Shown in pieces: positions 52,757 to 61,525 of a DNA stretch of 64,000 nt. The notes beneath the pieces are model-generated. The model had not been told where the DNA came from. It saw nothing but the letters and a program-made list of their open reading frames with translations, and did not search any database. Position 1 is the stretch's first letter, and the number at the start of each line of letters is the position of its first letter. The DNA is from Butyrivibrio sp. GTDB taxonomy: Bacteria > Bacillota > Clostridia > Lachnospirales > Lachnospiraceae. The position numbers and the translations under genes were made by a program. The stretch lies in NCBI GenBank assembly GCA_015056575.1, contig SVGA01000001.1, forward strand, positions 1 through 64,000. The letters run 5' to 3'.

Positions 52757-54964
52757 ATGTCACAGGAAATGGATTACAAGGCCGCCTACGAGCGGGAGAA
52801 ATTAAAAACTGCGGATCTGGCGGGCAGGATTGCCGAGCTGGAGGACAAGAACCAGGAGCTTGAATTCAAGCTTAACAGGATCAAGAACAATCCCATCTGG
52901 AAAGCCTCCACACCGGCGCGAAATGCCATGCACTGGGTAATCCGCCAACGAGACAGGATCAGAAATCAGGGTTCACTAAAGGGCGTCATCGCCAAGATCA
53001 GGTACAAGCAGGTTGAGAAGAGAGCCATGACTCACTATGGCACTGAGAGCTTCCCCTCAGAGGAGACAAGGAAGCAGCAGGAGAGTGCGGTATTTGAGAA
53101 GATGCCTCTTATTTCCATACTGGTTCCCCTTTACAACACACCCGAGAAGTTCTTAAGAGACATGATCGAGTCAGTGCTGGATCAGACCTACGGAAACTGG
53201 CAGCTGTGCCTGGCCGATGGCTCCGATGACGAGCACGTTGGACTTGTTCAGACCATTGTAAAAGAGTATCAGGCAGACCCAAGAGCCTTGCGAAAAGCCG
53301 CAAATGCCGGTTCCGGCGCGGCAGGTGACTTAGAAAAAAGCGCAGCAGGCGATTCGGTAAAGAGCACGGAGGCAGGCTGCAGGATCAAGTACCAGAAACT
53401 TGCAAAGAACGAGGGCATTGCCGGAAACACCAATCATTGCCTGGAGCTGGCTGACGGAGAATACATCGGACTTTTTGACCACGATGATATCCTTCATCCT
53501 GAGGTTCTCTACTGGTATGTAAAAGCCATCAACGAGCAGAATGCAGACTACATCTACTGTGATGAGACAACCTTCAAGGGTGACGACATCAACAGGATGA
53601 TAACCATGCATTTTAAGCCTGATTACGCCATCGATAACCTGAGGGCCAACAACTACATCTGTCACTTTAGTGTGTTCAAAAGAACTCTTCTGGATGGCAC
53701 AGAACTCTTCAGACCCAAGTTCGACGGAAGCCAGGACCATGACATGATCCTGCGCCTTACCGACAGGGCGGAGCACATCGTACATGTGCCCAAGCTCCTC
53801 TACTACTGGAGAAGCCATGCGGGAAGTGTTGCATCAGATATCAGTGCCAAGCCCTATGCCATAGATGCTGCCAAGGGTGCTGTAGCAGATCACCTGCGCC
53901 GTCACGGCTACGATCACTTCAAGATCACCAGCACAAGAGCCTTTGAGACAATTTTCAAGATTACTTATGAGGTTCAGGGAACTCCCAAGATCTCAATTGT
54001 CATACCTAACTGTGAGCACAAAGATGACCTCAAGAGATGCATAGATTCCATCTATGAGAAGTCTGTATATGACAACTACGAGATCGTCGTTGTGGAGAAC
54101 AATTCCAAGGGCAGCGAGATCCGCGGTTATTACGAGGAACTTAGAACCGGTGCTCTTAAGGACATCGTCAAGGTGGTTGATTTTACCGCTGCTAAGAAGG
54201 CAGGAGAAATCCCCGAGAAGAAGGCTGCGACATCTGAAAGCACACCCAAGGATGGTGCCACTGCATCATCAGCACCTGCCAATGCTAACGCTGCCTACGA
54301 CGCACCCTTTAACTTCTCGGCTGTTGTAAACTACGGCGTATCACAGTCCACAGGAGAGTATATCATTCTTCTCAACAACGACACTCAGGTCATTACCGTG
54401 AACTGGATGGAAGAGCTCCTGATGTATGCCCAGAGAGAGGACGTTGGAGCAGTTGGTGGAAAGCTCTATTTCCCGGACCGCAAGATACAGCATGCAGGTG
54501 TTGTGCTTAAACTCGGAGCGCACAGAACAGCAGGACATTCCCATTACGGACAGGCCGGCATGAACCTGGGTTACATGGGGCGTCTTTGCTACGCTCAGGA
54601 TGTGAGCGCAGTAACCGGAGCATGCCTCATGGTATCAAGAGCTAAATGGGATGAGGTTGGCGGCTTCGACGAGAGCTTCCAGGTGAGTCTCAACGACGTG
54701 GACTTCTGTCTGAAACTCCGCGACAAGGGATACCTCAACGTATTCACTCCATTTGCTGGGCTGTTCCACTATGAGTCATTGTCCAGGGGTCTTGACCTTG
54801 AGGGAAAGAACGCTAAACGCTACGAGATAGAATCCGAACACTTCAAAACAAAGTGGAAGGAAGTGCTTGATAAAGGAGATCCCTACTACAATCCCAACTT
54901 CTCCCTGGACCGCAGCGACTACAGCCTGAATGTTGAAGGCTATTCAAGCCTGAGAACCCAGTGA
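52757..54964 (+). CDS. Large family 2 glycosyltransferase with two GT-A domains
   Basis: ATG 52757 follows ACGAGGA. An N-terminal coiled coil (about 8-45) precedes the first GT2 domain (ISILVPLYNTPEKFLRDMIE, FDHDDILHP, IYCDETTF). The second GT2 domain has ISIVIPNCEHKDDLKRCIDS, ILLNNDTQVI and SLNDVDFCLKLRDKGY. Two low-complexity inserts break the domains at equivalent strands: about 30 residues after DPRALRK and about 40 residues around KAATSESTPKDGATASSAPA. Such double-domain GT2 enzymes often polymerise rhamnan-type chains by alternating two linkages. It stands alone behind the repeat gap with its own promoter. Confidence 0.85.
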   Translation: MSQEMDYKAAYEREKLKTADLAGRIAELEDKNQELEFKLNRIKNNPIWKASTPARNAMHWVIRQRDRIRNQGSLKGVIAKIRYKQVEKRAMTHYGTESFPSEETRKQQESAVFEKMPLISILVPLYNTPEKFLRDMIESVLDQTYGNWQLCLADGSDDEHVGLVQTIVKEYQADPRALRKAANAGSGAAGDLEKSAAGDSVKSTEAGCRIKYQKLAKNEGIAGNTNHCLELADGEYIGLFDHDDILHPEVLYWYVKAINEQNADYIYCDETTFKGDDINRMITMHFKPDYAIDNLRANNYICHFSVFKRTLLDGTELFRPKFDGSQDHDMILRLTDRAEHIVHVPKLLYYWRSHAGSVASDISAKPYAIDAAKGAVADHLRRHGYDHFKITSTRAFETIFKITYEVQGTPKISIVIPNCEHKDDLKRCIDSIYEKSVYDNYEIVVVENNSKGSEIRGYYEELRTGALKDIVKVVDFTAAKKAGEIPEKKAATSESTPKDGATASSAPANANAAYDAPFNFSAVVNYGVSQSTGEYIILLNNDTQVITVNWMEELLMYAQREDVGAVGGKLYFPDRKIQHAGVVLKLGAHRTAGHSHYGQAGMNLGYMGRLCYAQDVSAVTGACLMVSRAKWDEVGGFDESFQVSLNDVDFCLKLRDKGYLNVFTPFAGLFHYESLSRGLDLEGKNAKRYEIESEHFKTKWKEVLDKGDPYYNPNFSLDRSDYSLNVEGYSSLRTQ

Positions 54965-54997
54965 GCTAACGGGAGAATTACGCATTGAATAACAATA

Positions 54998-55026
54998 AGC
55001 CACTCCCATTACCGGAGTGGCTTTAT
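54998..55026 (+). terminator. Hairpin terminator candidate after the glycosyltransferase
   Basis: AGCCACTCC (54998-55006) and GGAGTGGCT (55014-55022) form a perfect 9-bp stem with a 7-base loop, followed by a short TTTA. Termination may be incomplete. Confidence 0.6.
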
Positions 55027-55063
55027 GATATACTGAATCCAGTTACGGGAAGGCGAGTTTACC

Positions 55064-56806
55064 ATGGCAGACACTGTGCGAATAATACCACTGGGTGGTT
55101 TTGACAAAATAGGCATGAATATGACTCTCATAGAGTCAAAAGACAGCATAATAGCCATTGACTGCGGTATGTCTTTTCCTCCGGACAATATGCCCGGAGT
55201 GACGGCTATGATCCCGGATGTGTCATATCTTGAGGAGAACGTAGATAAGTTTAAGGGCATTGTTCTTACTCACGGCCACGAGGACCACATCGGGGCTCTT
55301 CCGTATATTCTGGAACAGCTGAAAGCCCCGGTTTACGGAACGCCGCTTACCATCGCTCTGGTGGAGAAAAGACTCTCTGACTTCGGTGTAAAGGGAATTA
55401 AGACGAAAGTCATAAAACAAGGCGCTACCATAGTTGTAGGAGATTTTAAGGTTGAGTTCATAAAGGCCAGCCACAGCATCCCCGATTCAGCTATGCTGGC
55501 CATCTACACATCACTTGGAATAATACTGAGTACCGGTGATTTCAAACTGGATATGACTCCGGTAACCGGCAAAATGGGCGACATCTCAAGGATCACAGCT
55601 CTGGGAAGCAAGGGGGTTCTTGCTGTCCTGTCCGACAGCACAAATGCCATGACTGAAGGATTCTCAAGGTCTGAGTTGTATGTCTATGAACAGCTTGATG
55701 TCATGTTCAGCAGATACCGTGGAAGCAGGCTCATCATCGTTACCTTTGCCACCAATATGGACAGGATACAACAGATCATCAATCTGGCGGCCAGGTACGG
55801 AAGAAAGCTCGTTATGGAAGGCGAGCTGATGCTTGAAGTTTTTTCGGCTGCCCAAAAACTTGGCTATGTGGAAGTCCCTGAGGGAATGATCGTGGATTCC
55901 GACACCATAAATAACTATGCTGACGGTGAGATCATCTTTCTCACCACGGGAAGCCACGGAAAGTCCGTGCAGTGTATCTCCGAGATCGCCCGGGGCAGCC
56001 ACCCCGGTATCAGGATAAAAGAAAATGATGTTGTCCTTTTCAGCTCCATAGCGATCCACGGTAATGAGGTTGAGTTCAACAGAACCCTTAACAGCCTTGA
56101 GGAACAGGGTGCTATCGTTGTTTTTCAGGATCTTCACGCTACAGGTCACGCCTGCTCGGAAGAGCTTAAACTCCTGTTTGCGTTGCTTCATCCAAGGTTT
56201 GTTATTCCGGCCCACGGTGAGTACAGATACAGACGTGAAGCCAAGAGAATAGCCACAGAGGTGGGAATTCCGGCGAGGAACATATTTCTTATGGATAACG
56301 GAGACATCCTGGAAATCAGCAGGACACCCGGCAAAAAAGAGACATGCGATGCAATAAGCACCGCGCTTCCTGAGAAAACGCAGACTGCCGGATTGGAAAA
56401 AGGTACCGAAGTACTGGCCGCTGCCATCACCGGACACCTTCCTCTTTGCGATATCCTTGTGGACGGCAACGAGCGTACCATGATAGACAGGGCTCTTATC
56501 CGGGACAGGCAGCAGCTCTCGGGATCCGGAGTTGTGGTAATCGAGGTCTGCATCCACAAGAAGACCGGGCGCCTTGCATCCGGTATAAATATCACAAGCC
56601 GAGGCTTCTTGGATGAGAATAATTCTCAAGGTCTTAGGGATGAACTGGAAACAGCCGTATCCAGAGAAATTTCAAGATTCATAGGTCAGGGAGTTCATGA
56701 CGAGCGTATCGCTAAGGGTGTCGAAACAGTGGCCGGTGCCCTGATCGGAGAAATGACCGGCAAGAATCCGGTGGTAATTGCCCTTGTTACCAATGTTATG
56801 ATATAA
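55064..56806 (+). CDS. rnj: Ribonuclease J
   Basis: The metallo-beta-lactamase/beta-CASP core is complete: LTHGHEDHIGALPY metal motif, KASHSIPDS, STGDFKLD, SDSTNAM, TFATNMDRIQQ and IPAHGEYR. The 580-aa protein is a little longer than usual because of a roughly 35-residue Ala/Thr/Lys-rich insert after MDNGDILEI. RNase J is a 5'-3' exo- and endoribonuclease central to RNA decay in Firmicutes. It lies between glycan genes but has terminators on both sides, so it is likely its own unit. Confidence 0.93.
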   Translation: MADTVRIIPLGGFDKIGMNMTLIESKDSIIAIDCGMSFPPDNMPGVTAMIPDVSYLEENVDKFKGIVLTHGHEDHIGALPYILEQLKAPVYGTPLTIALVEKRLSDFGVKGIKTKVIKQGATIVVGDFKVEFIKASHSIPDSAMLAIYTSLGIILSTGDFKLDMTPVTGKMGDISRITALGSKGVLAVLSDSTNAMTEGFSRSELYVYEQLDVMFSRYRGSRLIIVTFATNMDRIQQIINLAARYGRKLVMEGELMLEVFSAAQKLGYVEVPEGMIVDSDTINNYADGEIIFLTTGSHGKSVQCISEIARGSHPGIRIKENDVVLFSSIAIHGNEVEFNRTLNSLEEQGAIVVFQDLHATGHACSEELKLLFALLHPRFVIPAHGEYRYRREAKRIATEVGIPARNIFLMDNGDILEISRTPGKKETCDAISTALPEKTQTAGLEKGTEVLAAAITGHLPLCDILVDGNERTMIDRALIRDRQQLSGSGVVVIEVCIHKKTGRLASGINITSRGFLDENNSQGLRDELETAVSREISRFIGQGVHDERIAKGVETVAGALIGEMTGKNPVVIALVTNVMI

Positions 56807-56941
56807 TCAGATTTACTTGATTGACTTAATAGATTTGCTTCGTTATACGGCCACAGGGTCAATGCTTTTATGATACCGTTTGCGTCGCTTCATATCTGCG
56901 AAAGCGAGCATCCGGATCGTGAAAAGAAACGTGTACACAAG

Positions 56942-56995
56942 GCAGAATATGAAAAACAGGCATTTATGCCTTCTTTTTCATGTTCTGCTTTTTTT
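56942..56995 (+). terminator. Strong terminator after RNase J gene
   Basis: A long stem of about 21 imperfect pairs, GCAGAATATGAAAAA...AGGCAT with ATGCCTTCTTTTTCATGTTCTGC and a 2-base loop, is followed by TTTTTTT. The 130 bases between the rnj stop and this hairpin hold no other recognised feature. Confidence 0.88.
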
Positions 56996-57042
56996 ATTGC
57001 ACAAGGCCGGAAGACTTACGGATACATGCTCGATTGGGGACA

Positions 57043-58506
57043 ATGTTAATGACACTGCAGTTTACAACCATAGTATTTGTAATAGTGATGCTTGTGCTGT
57101 TCCAGCTATCGCCGGGGCAGCTTCGCAAATATGTGCTCCTATTGGGCAGTCTTGGCTACATCTTTGTGGAAGGGGGCGTGCTTGGGCTTACTGTGATCCT
57201 TTTGGTGACCCTGATCTCCTGGGGCACAGGGAGAGTATTTTTCGCGGGAAAAGAGACTACAAATGAAGGCAGATCACGAAAAATAGCCATGATTTCAGTG
57301 ATCGCTCTTCTTTCGGCAGTTCTTTTCGGCTGGAAATATCTGCCATGGCTTGCGGGGGTTCTTGGCAAGGATGTAAGCGGCAAGACCTGGGCTGCGGTGC
57401 CCATAGGCCTATCGTTCTACACCTTCCAGGCCATCAGCTATGTTGCGGATCTTTATACCGGCAAGATGAAGCCGCTGAAAAGTCCCGTGAAATACAGCAT
57501 CTACATGACCTGGTTTCCAAAGTGGATGAGCGGACCCATCGAGAGGGTAGGCACCTTCATAGATCAGCTGAAATATTCGGGAAACATCAGGTCTTATTCC
57601 TTCCTGCGTATCACTGCTGCAGCGCCCTACTTTATCTGGGGCCTGGTGATGAAACTGCTTATTGCCGACAAGATTGCAAAGCCGGTGGATGCGGCTTTTG
57701 CGGACATAGGTTCCATGGGGCCTCTGGCTCTTTTACTGGCCTCGCTCCTATACACGCTGCAGATATACTGCGACTTTGCAGGCTATACAAATATCGCCAT
57801 AGGTCTTTCGAAGCTCTTTGGTATTGACCTTACCCAGAATTTCAAAACTCCGTACTTTGCCGAGAATATCACGGATTTCTGGAGGCGCTGGCATATATCC
57901 CTTAGCAGTTTTCTGAGGGATTACATATACATCCCTCTTGGGGGAAACAGGAAGGGAGCCTTAAGAAAGCACCTTAACACGGTTATCGTGTTCTTTATCT
58001 GCGGAATGTGGCACGGTGCCGGGCTCAGCTTCATTGTATGGGGCCTGCTCCACGGCTTTTTCAGCATTGTTACTGCCTTTCTTAAGAAGTCAAAGCTTGA
58101 CTTCCTGGTAAAGGGCGGTATTGGAAGAGTGCTCACCTTTATAGCTGTTTCTTTTGCCTGGATATTCTTCAGGGCGGACTCCATGTCCCAGGCGCTGCAG
58201 TTTATAAAGGGAATGGTGCCCGGCATTAATGCCAATGGGGCGGCAGCCGGTCTTGCCATCAGTGAAGGGGAAATCCTAAGCCTTGGGACCATGGACTGGT
58301 GGATCGCCGGTATCGCACTGGCGGTGCTTGTCGTTCTGGATATCCTTTCCTATAGGAGGGATTCGGTTCCCCCTGCGCTGATGATCGAAAGCTTAGGTGC
58401 CAACAGGAGGATCGTTATTCTTGCGGCCGTTCTGTCTCTGGTTCTGATCTTTGGGGAGTACGGAGCCGGTGAGGACATAAGGAAATTTGTTTACATGAAT
58501 TTTTAA
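57043..58506 (+). CDS. MBOAT O-acyltransferase, second copy
   Basis: I set the start at ATG 57043 (TTGGGGA upstream) because the track's earlier ATG lies in the terminator stem. The protein has PIGLSFYTFQAISYVADLY, FCDFAGYTNIAIG-like and FWRRWHISLSSFLRDYIYIP segments and the His motif ICGMWHGAGLSFIVWGLLHG. It ends KFVYMNF, as in the first MBOAT. It has the family's usual length and no large insert. It probably acylates the rhamnose polysaccharide together with the next gene product. Confidence 0.9.
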   Translation: MLMTLQFTTIVFVIVMLVLFQLSPGQLRKYVLLLGSLGYIFVEGGVLGLTVILLVTLISWGTGRVFFAGKETTNEGRSRKIAMISVIALLSAVLFGWKYLPWLAGVLGKDVSGKTWAAVPIGLSFYTFQAISYVADLYTGKMKPLKSPVKYSIYMTWFPKWMSGPIERVGTFIDQLKYSGNIRSYSFLRITAAAPYFIWGLVMKLLIADKIAKPVDAAFADIGSMGPLALLLASLLYTLQIYCDFAGYTNIAIGLSKLFGIDLTQNFKTPYFAENITDFWRRWHISLSSFLRDYIYIPLGGNRKGALRKHLNTVIVFFICGMWHGAGLSFIVWGLLHGFFSIVTAFLKKSKLDFLVKGGIGRVLTFIAVSFAWIFFRADSMSQALQFIKGMVPGINANGAAAGLAISEGEILSLGTMDWWIAGIALAVLVVLDILSYRRDSVPPALMIESLGANRRIVILAAVLSLVLIFGEYGAGEDIRKFVYMNF

Positions 58507-58518
58507 CGGGGAAAAGAG

Positions 58519-59610
58519 ATGGATCTAAAAACCAAAAAGAAGCTATGGGCCAGCTTTCTGAGTATTGCGATACTGGCAGGTACGCTTTTTGCAGCGGATG
58601 CGATAATCAAACAGCATACAACCGACGGCGTCAGGCAGTCCATGGCCATCTACGACCAGCCAAAGAACAGCATAGATGTGCTGGTCCTGGGCTCAAGCCA
58701 TGCCTACTACGGTATAAATACCGCCAAGCTCTGGGAGGATTACGGGATTTCGGCTTATGACTTTGGCTCGGCAGAGCAGTCTTTGTGGGTGTCATATCAC
58801 TATCTGATCGAGGCCTGCAAGGATCAGAAGCCTAAGGTAGTGGTGCTGGACTTCTATTCTCCGGCGGCTTATCAGGAGGACCACAAGTTCAAGTATGCTT
58901 TTTTGGCAGATGCCCTCTATGGCATGAAGTTTTCCTTCAACAAGCTGGCTATGATGAATGCCTGCTTTGACGGCGACCGGGATCTGTGGAACAGGTATTT
59001 CCCGTCATTCTTTGGATATCACGATCAGTATGAGGAGGTGACGGCCGAGGATTTTGAGAAGCTGTTTGCAGATCATGCGGATTTCAAAGGCTTTGTTCCG
59101 CACTTTGAAAAGACTTCCGTAAACGGCTTTGAGATCGGCACTGACGAGGTGCTTGCCCCTTCCGATAAGTCGGTCAGGTATCTTGAGAAGATCGTGGATT
59201 ACACCAAAAAGCACGGCATGGAGCTCTACATTACAATTACACCCTACAGGTTAAACGAAGAGCAGACCATTGGTGAAATTCAGGAGGAGGACAAAAGATA
59301 CAACTGGCTTGAGAAGTACGTTGCCAACCTGCGGGAAAGCGGGGATGAGCATGTGTACTTTGACTATACATTAAAGCACATGGATTCCTTTGGGATCCTT
59401 ATGGCCATAGGCGAAGACATGGATGATGCCACCCATCTTAACTACTATGGCAGCTGTAAGTTCACGGATTTTCTGGGAAAAGACCTAAAGGCAAGATACG
59501 GGGATGAGCTGATACCGGATCACAGAGGGGATGAAAAGTATGTCTCCTGGGATGAAAATGTTGAGATCATAAAAAAGGATGTGGAAGATAACGGGTTTGA
59601 GTGGAGATGA
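58519..59610 (+). CDS. SGNH-like partner of the second MBOAT (DltD/AlgJ-like)
   Basis: One N-terminal membrane helix (about residues 10-28) is followed by an extracytoplasmic SGNH domain: VLVLGSSHAYYGINTAKLWE (nucleophile Ser in GSSH) and DDATHLNYYG (Asp/His pair). The gene begins 12 bases after the MBOAT stop, the normal layout of AlgI/AlgJ- or DltB/DltD-type pairs. Acyl group and acceptor are not evident. Confidence 0.8.
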   Translation: MDLKTKKKLWASFLSIAILAGTLFAADAIIKQHTTDGVRQSMAIYDQPKNSIDVLVLGSSHAYYGINTAKLWEDYGISAYDFGSAEQSLWVSYHYLIEACKDQKPKVVVLDFYSPAAYQEDHKFKYAFLADALYGMKFSFNKLAMMNACFDGDRDLWNRYFPSFFGYHDQYEEVTAEDFEKLFADHADFKGFVPHFEKTSVNGFEIGTDEVLAPSDKSVRYLEKIVDYTKKHGMELYITITPYRLNEEQTIGEIQEEDKRYNWLEKYVANLRESGDEHVYFDYTLKHMDSFGILMAIGEDMDDATHLNYYGSCKFTDFLGKDLKARYGDELIPDHRGDEKYVSWDENVEIIKKDVEDNGFEWR

Positions 59611-59631
59611 TTCCCTCAAACCCATATTTTA
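59593..59631 (+). terminator. Terminator-like hairpin overlapping the SGNH stop codon
   Basis: GGGTTTGAG (59593-59601) and CTCAAACCC (59615-59623) form a perfect 9-bp stem, followed by ATATTTTA. The stem includes the last codons of the gene. Modest confidence because the T-run is interrupted. Confidence 0.6.
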
Positions 59632-59663
59632 TGAGATAACAGATGAAAAGAATCTGCTGTCAT

Positions 59664-59705
59664 CGGCGGGCATCGAATGTGCATAATTGTTCACTCGGCC
59701 CGCCG
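59664..59705. promoter_or_regulatory. 8-bp inverted repeat flanking the -35 region
   Basis: CGGCGGGC (59664-59671) and GCCCGCCG (59698-59705) are perfect arms 34 bases apart. The right arm lies in the spacer of the promoter at 59690-59719. It may be an operator or simply a hairpin. Confidence 0.45.
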
Positions 59706-59719
59706 CTTTGTGGTATAAT
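59690..59719 (+). promoter_or_regulatory. Promoter of the phosphosugar mutase gene
   Basis: TTCACT, 18-base spacer, perfect TATAAT. It is 40 bases before the ATG at 59759. Confidence 0.65.
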
Positions 59720-59758
59720 AGCTTGATATGTAATTTGCGCTATTAAGGAGGAAAGATC

Positions 59759-61498
59759 ATGAGCGAAGCAACGAAGCAGTTGGAATACTGGCTTAACGAC
59801 GAGTATTTTGATCAGGAGACCAAGAATGAGCTCCTCTCCATCAGGAATGATGAGGCTGAGGTAGAGGATCGTTTCTACAGAGAGCTTGAGTTTGGTACCG
59901 GCGGACTTAGGGGGGTTATCGGAGCCGGAACCAACAGAATGAACAAGTACACTGTACGCAAGGCTACACAGGGTCTTGCAAACTATATCAAAAAACACGG
60001 TGGCGAAGGCGCAGCACAGAAGGGTGTAGCTATTTCTTTTGACTGCAGACGTTTCTCACCTGAATTTGCCGATGAGACAGCCCTTTGCCTTGCTGCAAAC
60101 GGCATCAAAGCCTATGTCAGTGATATTCTTCGTCCCACACCGGAGCTGTCCTTTGCTCTGAGGGAATTTGGATGTATCGCAGGCGTTATGGTCACTGCTT
60201 CACACAATCCCCCCGAGTACAACGGATACAAGGTTTACTGGGAGGACGGCGCGCAGGTTACTCCTCCTCACGATACAGGAATCATCGGCGAGGTAGTTGC
60301 CATCACCGATTATCACGATGTTAAGACCATGCCCAAGGAAGAGGCCATCGCCAAGGGACTATACGTTACCTTCGGCGAGGAGATCGACGACAAGTACATG
60401 GTTGAACTCAAGAAGCAGATCATCCATCAGGATGTTATTGACGAGATGGCTGACAAGTTCACCATCGTTTACACACCTTTCCACGGAACAGGTAACCTGC
60501 CTGTAAGGCGTGTCCTCAAGGAGCTTGGCTTCAAGAACGTATTCGTTGTTCCCGAGCAGGAAGAGCCTGATCCCGATTTCACAACTCTGGATTATCCTAA
60601 CCCCGAGGATCCCAAGGCCTTCGAGCTTGCCCTTAAGCTTGCCAAGGAGAAGGATGCAGACATCGTTCTTGCCACAGACCCCGATGCCGACAGACTCGGT
60701 ATTTATGCAAAAGATACTAAGACAGGAGAGTACATCGGATTTACCGGAAACATGTCCGGAATGCTGATCGGCGATTATATCTTAAGAGAGCGTGAGGCTA
60801 CAGGCACAATGCCAGCCAACCCCGCTTTCGTTACAACTATCGTTACCACAAACATGGCCAAGGCTGTTGCCGAGAGCTATGGACTTAAATATATTGAGGT
60901 TCTCACAGGATTTAAGTACATCGGTGAGCAGATCAAGCTCTTCGAGGAAAACGGACAGTGCAACAACTATGTATTCGGTCTTGAGGAGTCCTACGGATGC
61001 CTTGCAGGAACCCACGCAAGAGATAAGGATGCCGTTGTGGCTGTAATGATGCTCTGCGAGCTGGCTGCTTTCTACAAGAAGCAGGGTAAGAGCGTTTGGG
61101 ATGCCATGATCGATCTCTACGAGAAATACGGCTACTACAAGGAAGGTCAGTACTCCATCACCATGAAGGGCAAGGAGGGCGCTGAGCAGATAGCAGCTCT
61201 TATGGACAGACTCCGCAGCAATCCTCCCAAGGAGTTCGGACAGTGGAAGGTTGAACAGTTCAGAGATTACAAGACCGGCAAGACTCTTGATATGGCTACA
61301 GGAAAAGAGGGTGAGACCGGACTTCCCACATCCAACGTTCTGTACTTTGCTCTTGATAATGACGCATGGTGCTGTGCAAGACCTTCAGGTACAGAGCCCA
61401 AGATCAAGTTCTACATGGGTGTTAAGGGCAAGAACCTTGATGATGCAGCAAAGCTTCAGGATGAGCTTACAGAAGCTGTTAAGAAGGTAATTGGCTGA
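59759..61498 (+). CDS. pgcA: Phospho-sugar mutase (phosphoglucomutase type)
   Basis: Catalytic TASHNPPEYNGYKVYWEDGAQ (phospho-Ser in TASHNP), metal loop DPDADRLG, sugar-binding GLEESYG and phosphate-binding ARPSGTEPKIKFY appear in order. The 579-aa length fits the PgcA/PGM2 branch. It interconverts glucose-6-phosphate and glucose-1-phosphate (or mannose phosphates), feeding RfbA and other nucleotide-sugar enzymes. ATG follows GGAGGAAAG. It has its own promoter. Confidence 0.93.
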   Translation: MSEATKQLEYWLNDEYFDQETKNELLSIRNDEAEVEDRFYRELEFGTGGLRGVIGAGTNRMNKYTVRKATQGLANYIKKHGGEGAAQKGVAISFDCRRFSPEFADETALCLAANGIKAYVSDILRPTPELSFALREFGCIAGVMVTASHNPPEYNGYKVYWEDGAQVTPPHDTGIIGEVVAITDYHDVKTMPKEEAIAKGLYVTFGEEIDDKYMVELKKQIIHQDVIDEMADKFTIVYTPFHGTGNLPVRRVLKELGFKNVFVVPEQEEPDPDFTTLDYPNPEDPKAFELALKLAKEKDADIVLATDPDADRLGIYAKDTKTGEYIGFTGNMSGMLIGDYILREREATGTMPANPAFVTTIVTTNMAKAVAESYGLKYIEVLTGFKYIGEQIKLFEENGQCNNYVFGLEESYGCLAGTHARDKDAVVAVMMLCELAAFYKKQGKSVWDAMIDLYEKYGYYKEGQYSITMKGKEGAEQIAALMDRLRSNPPKEFGQWKVEQFRDYKTGKTLDMATGKEGETGLPTSNVLYFALDNDAWCCARPSGTEPKIKFYMGVKGKNLDDAAKLQDELTEAVKKVIG

Positions 61499-61525
61499 TA
61501 GGACTTAAAAAGTAGGAATATTTAT

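Noticed and set aside
55664-56629. 321-aa minus-strand ORF opposite RNase J
   Set aside because: The plus-strand gene has all RNase J motifs; the antisense frame has none.
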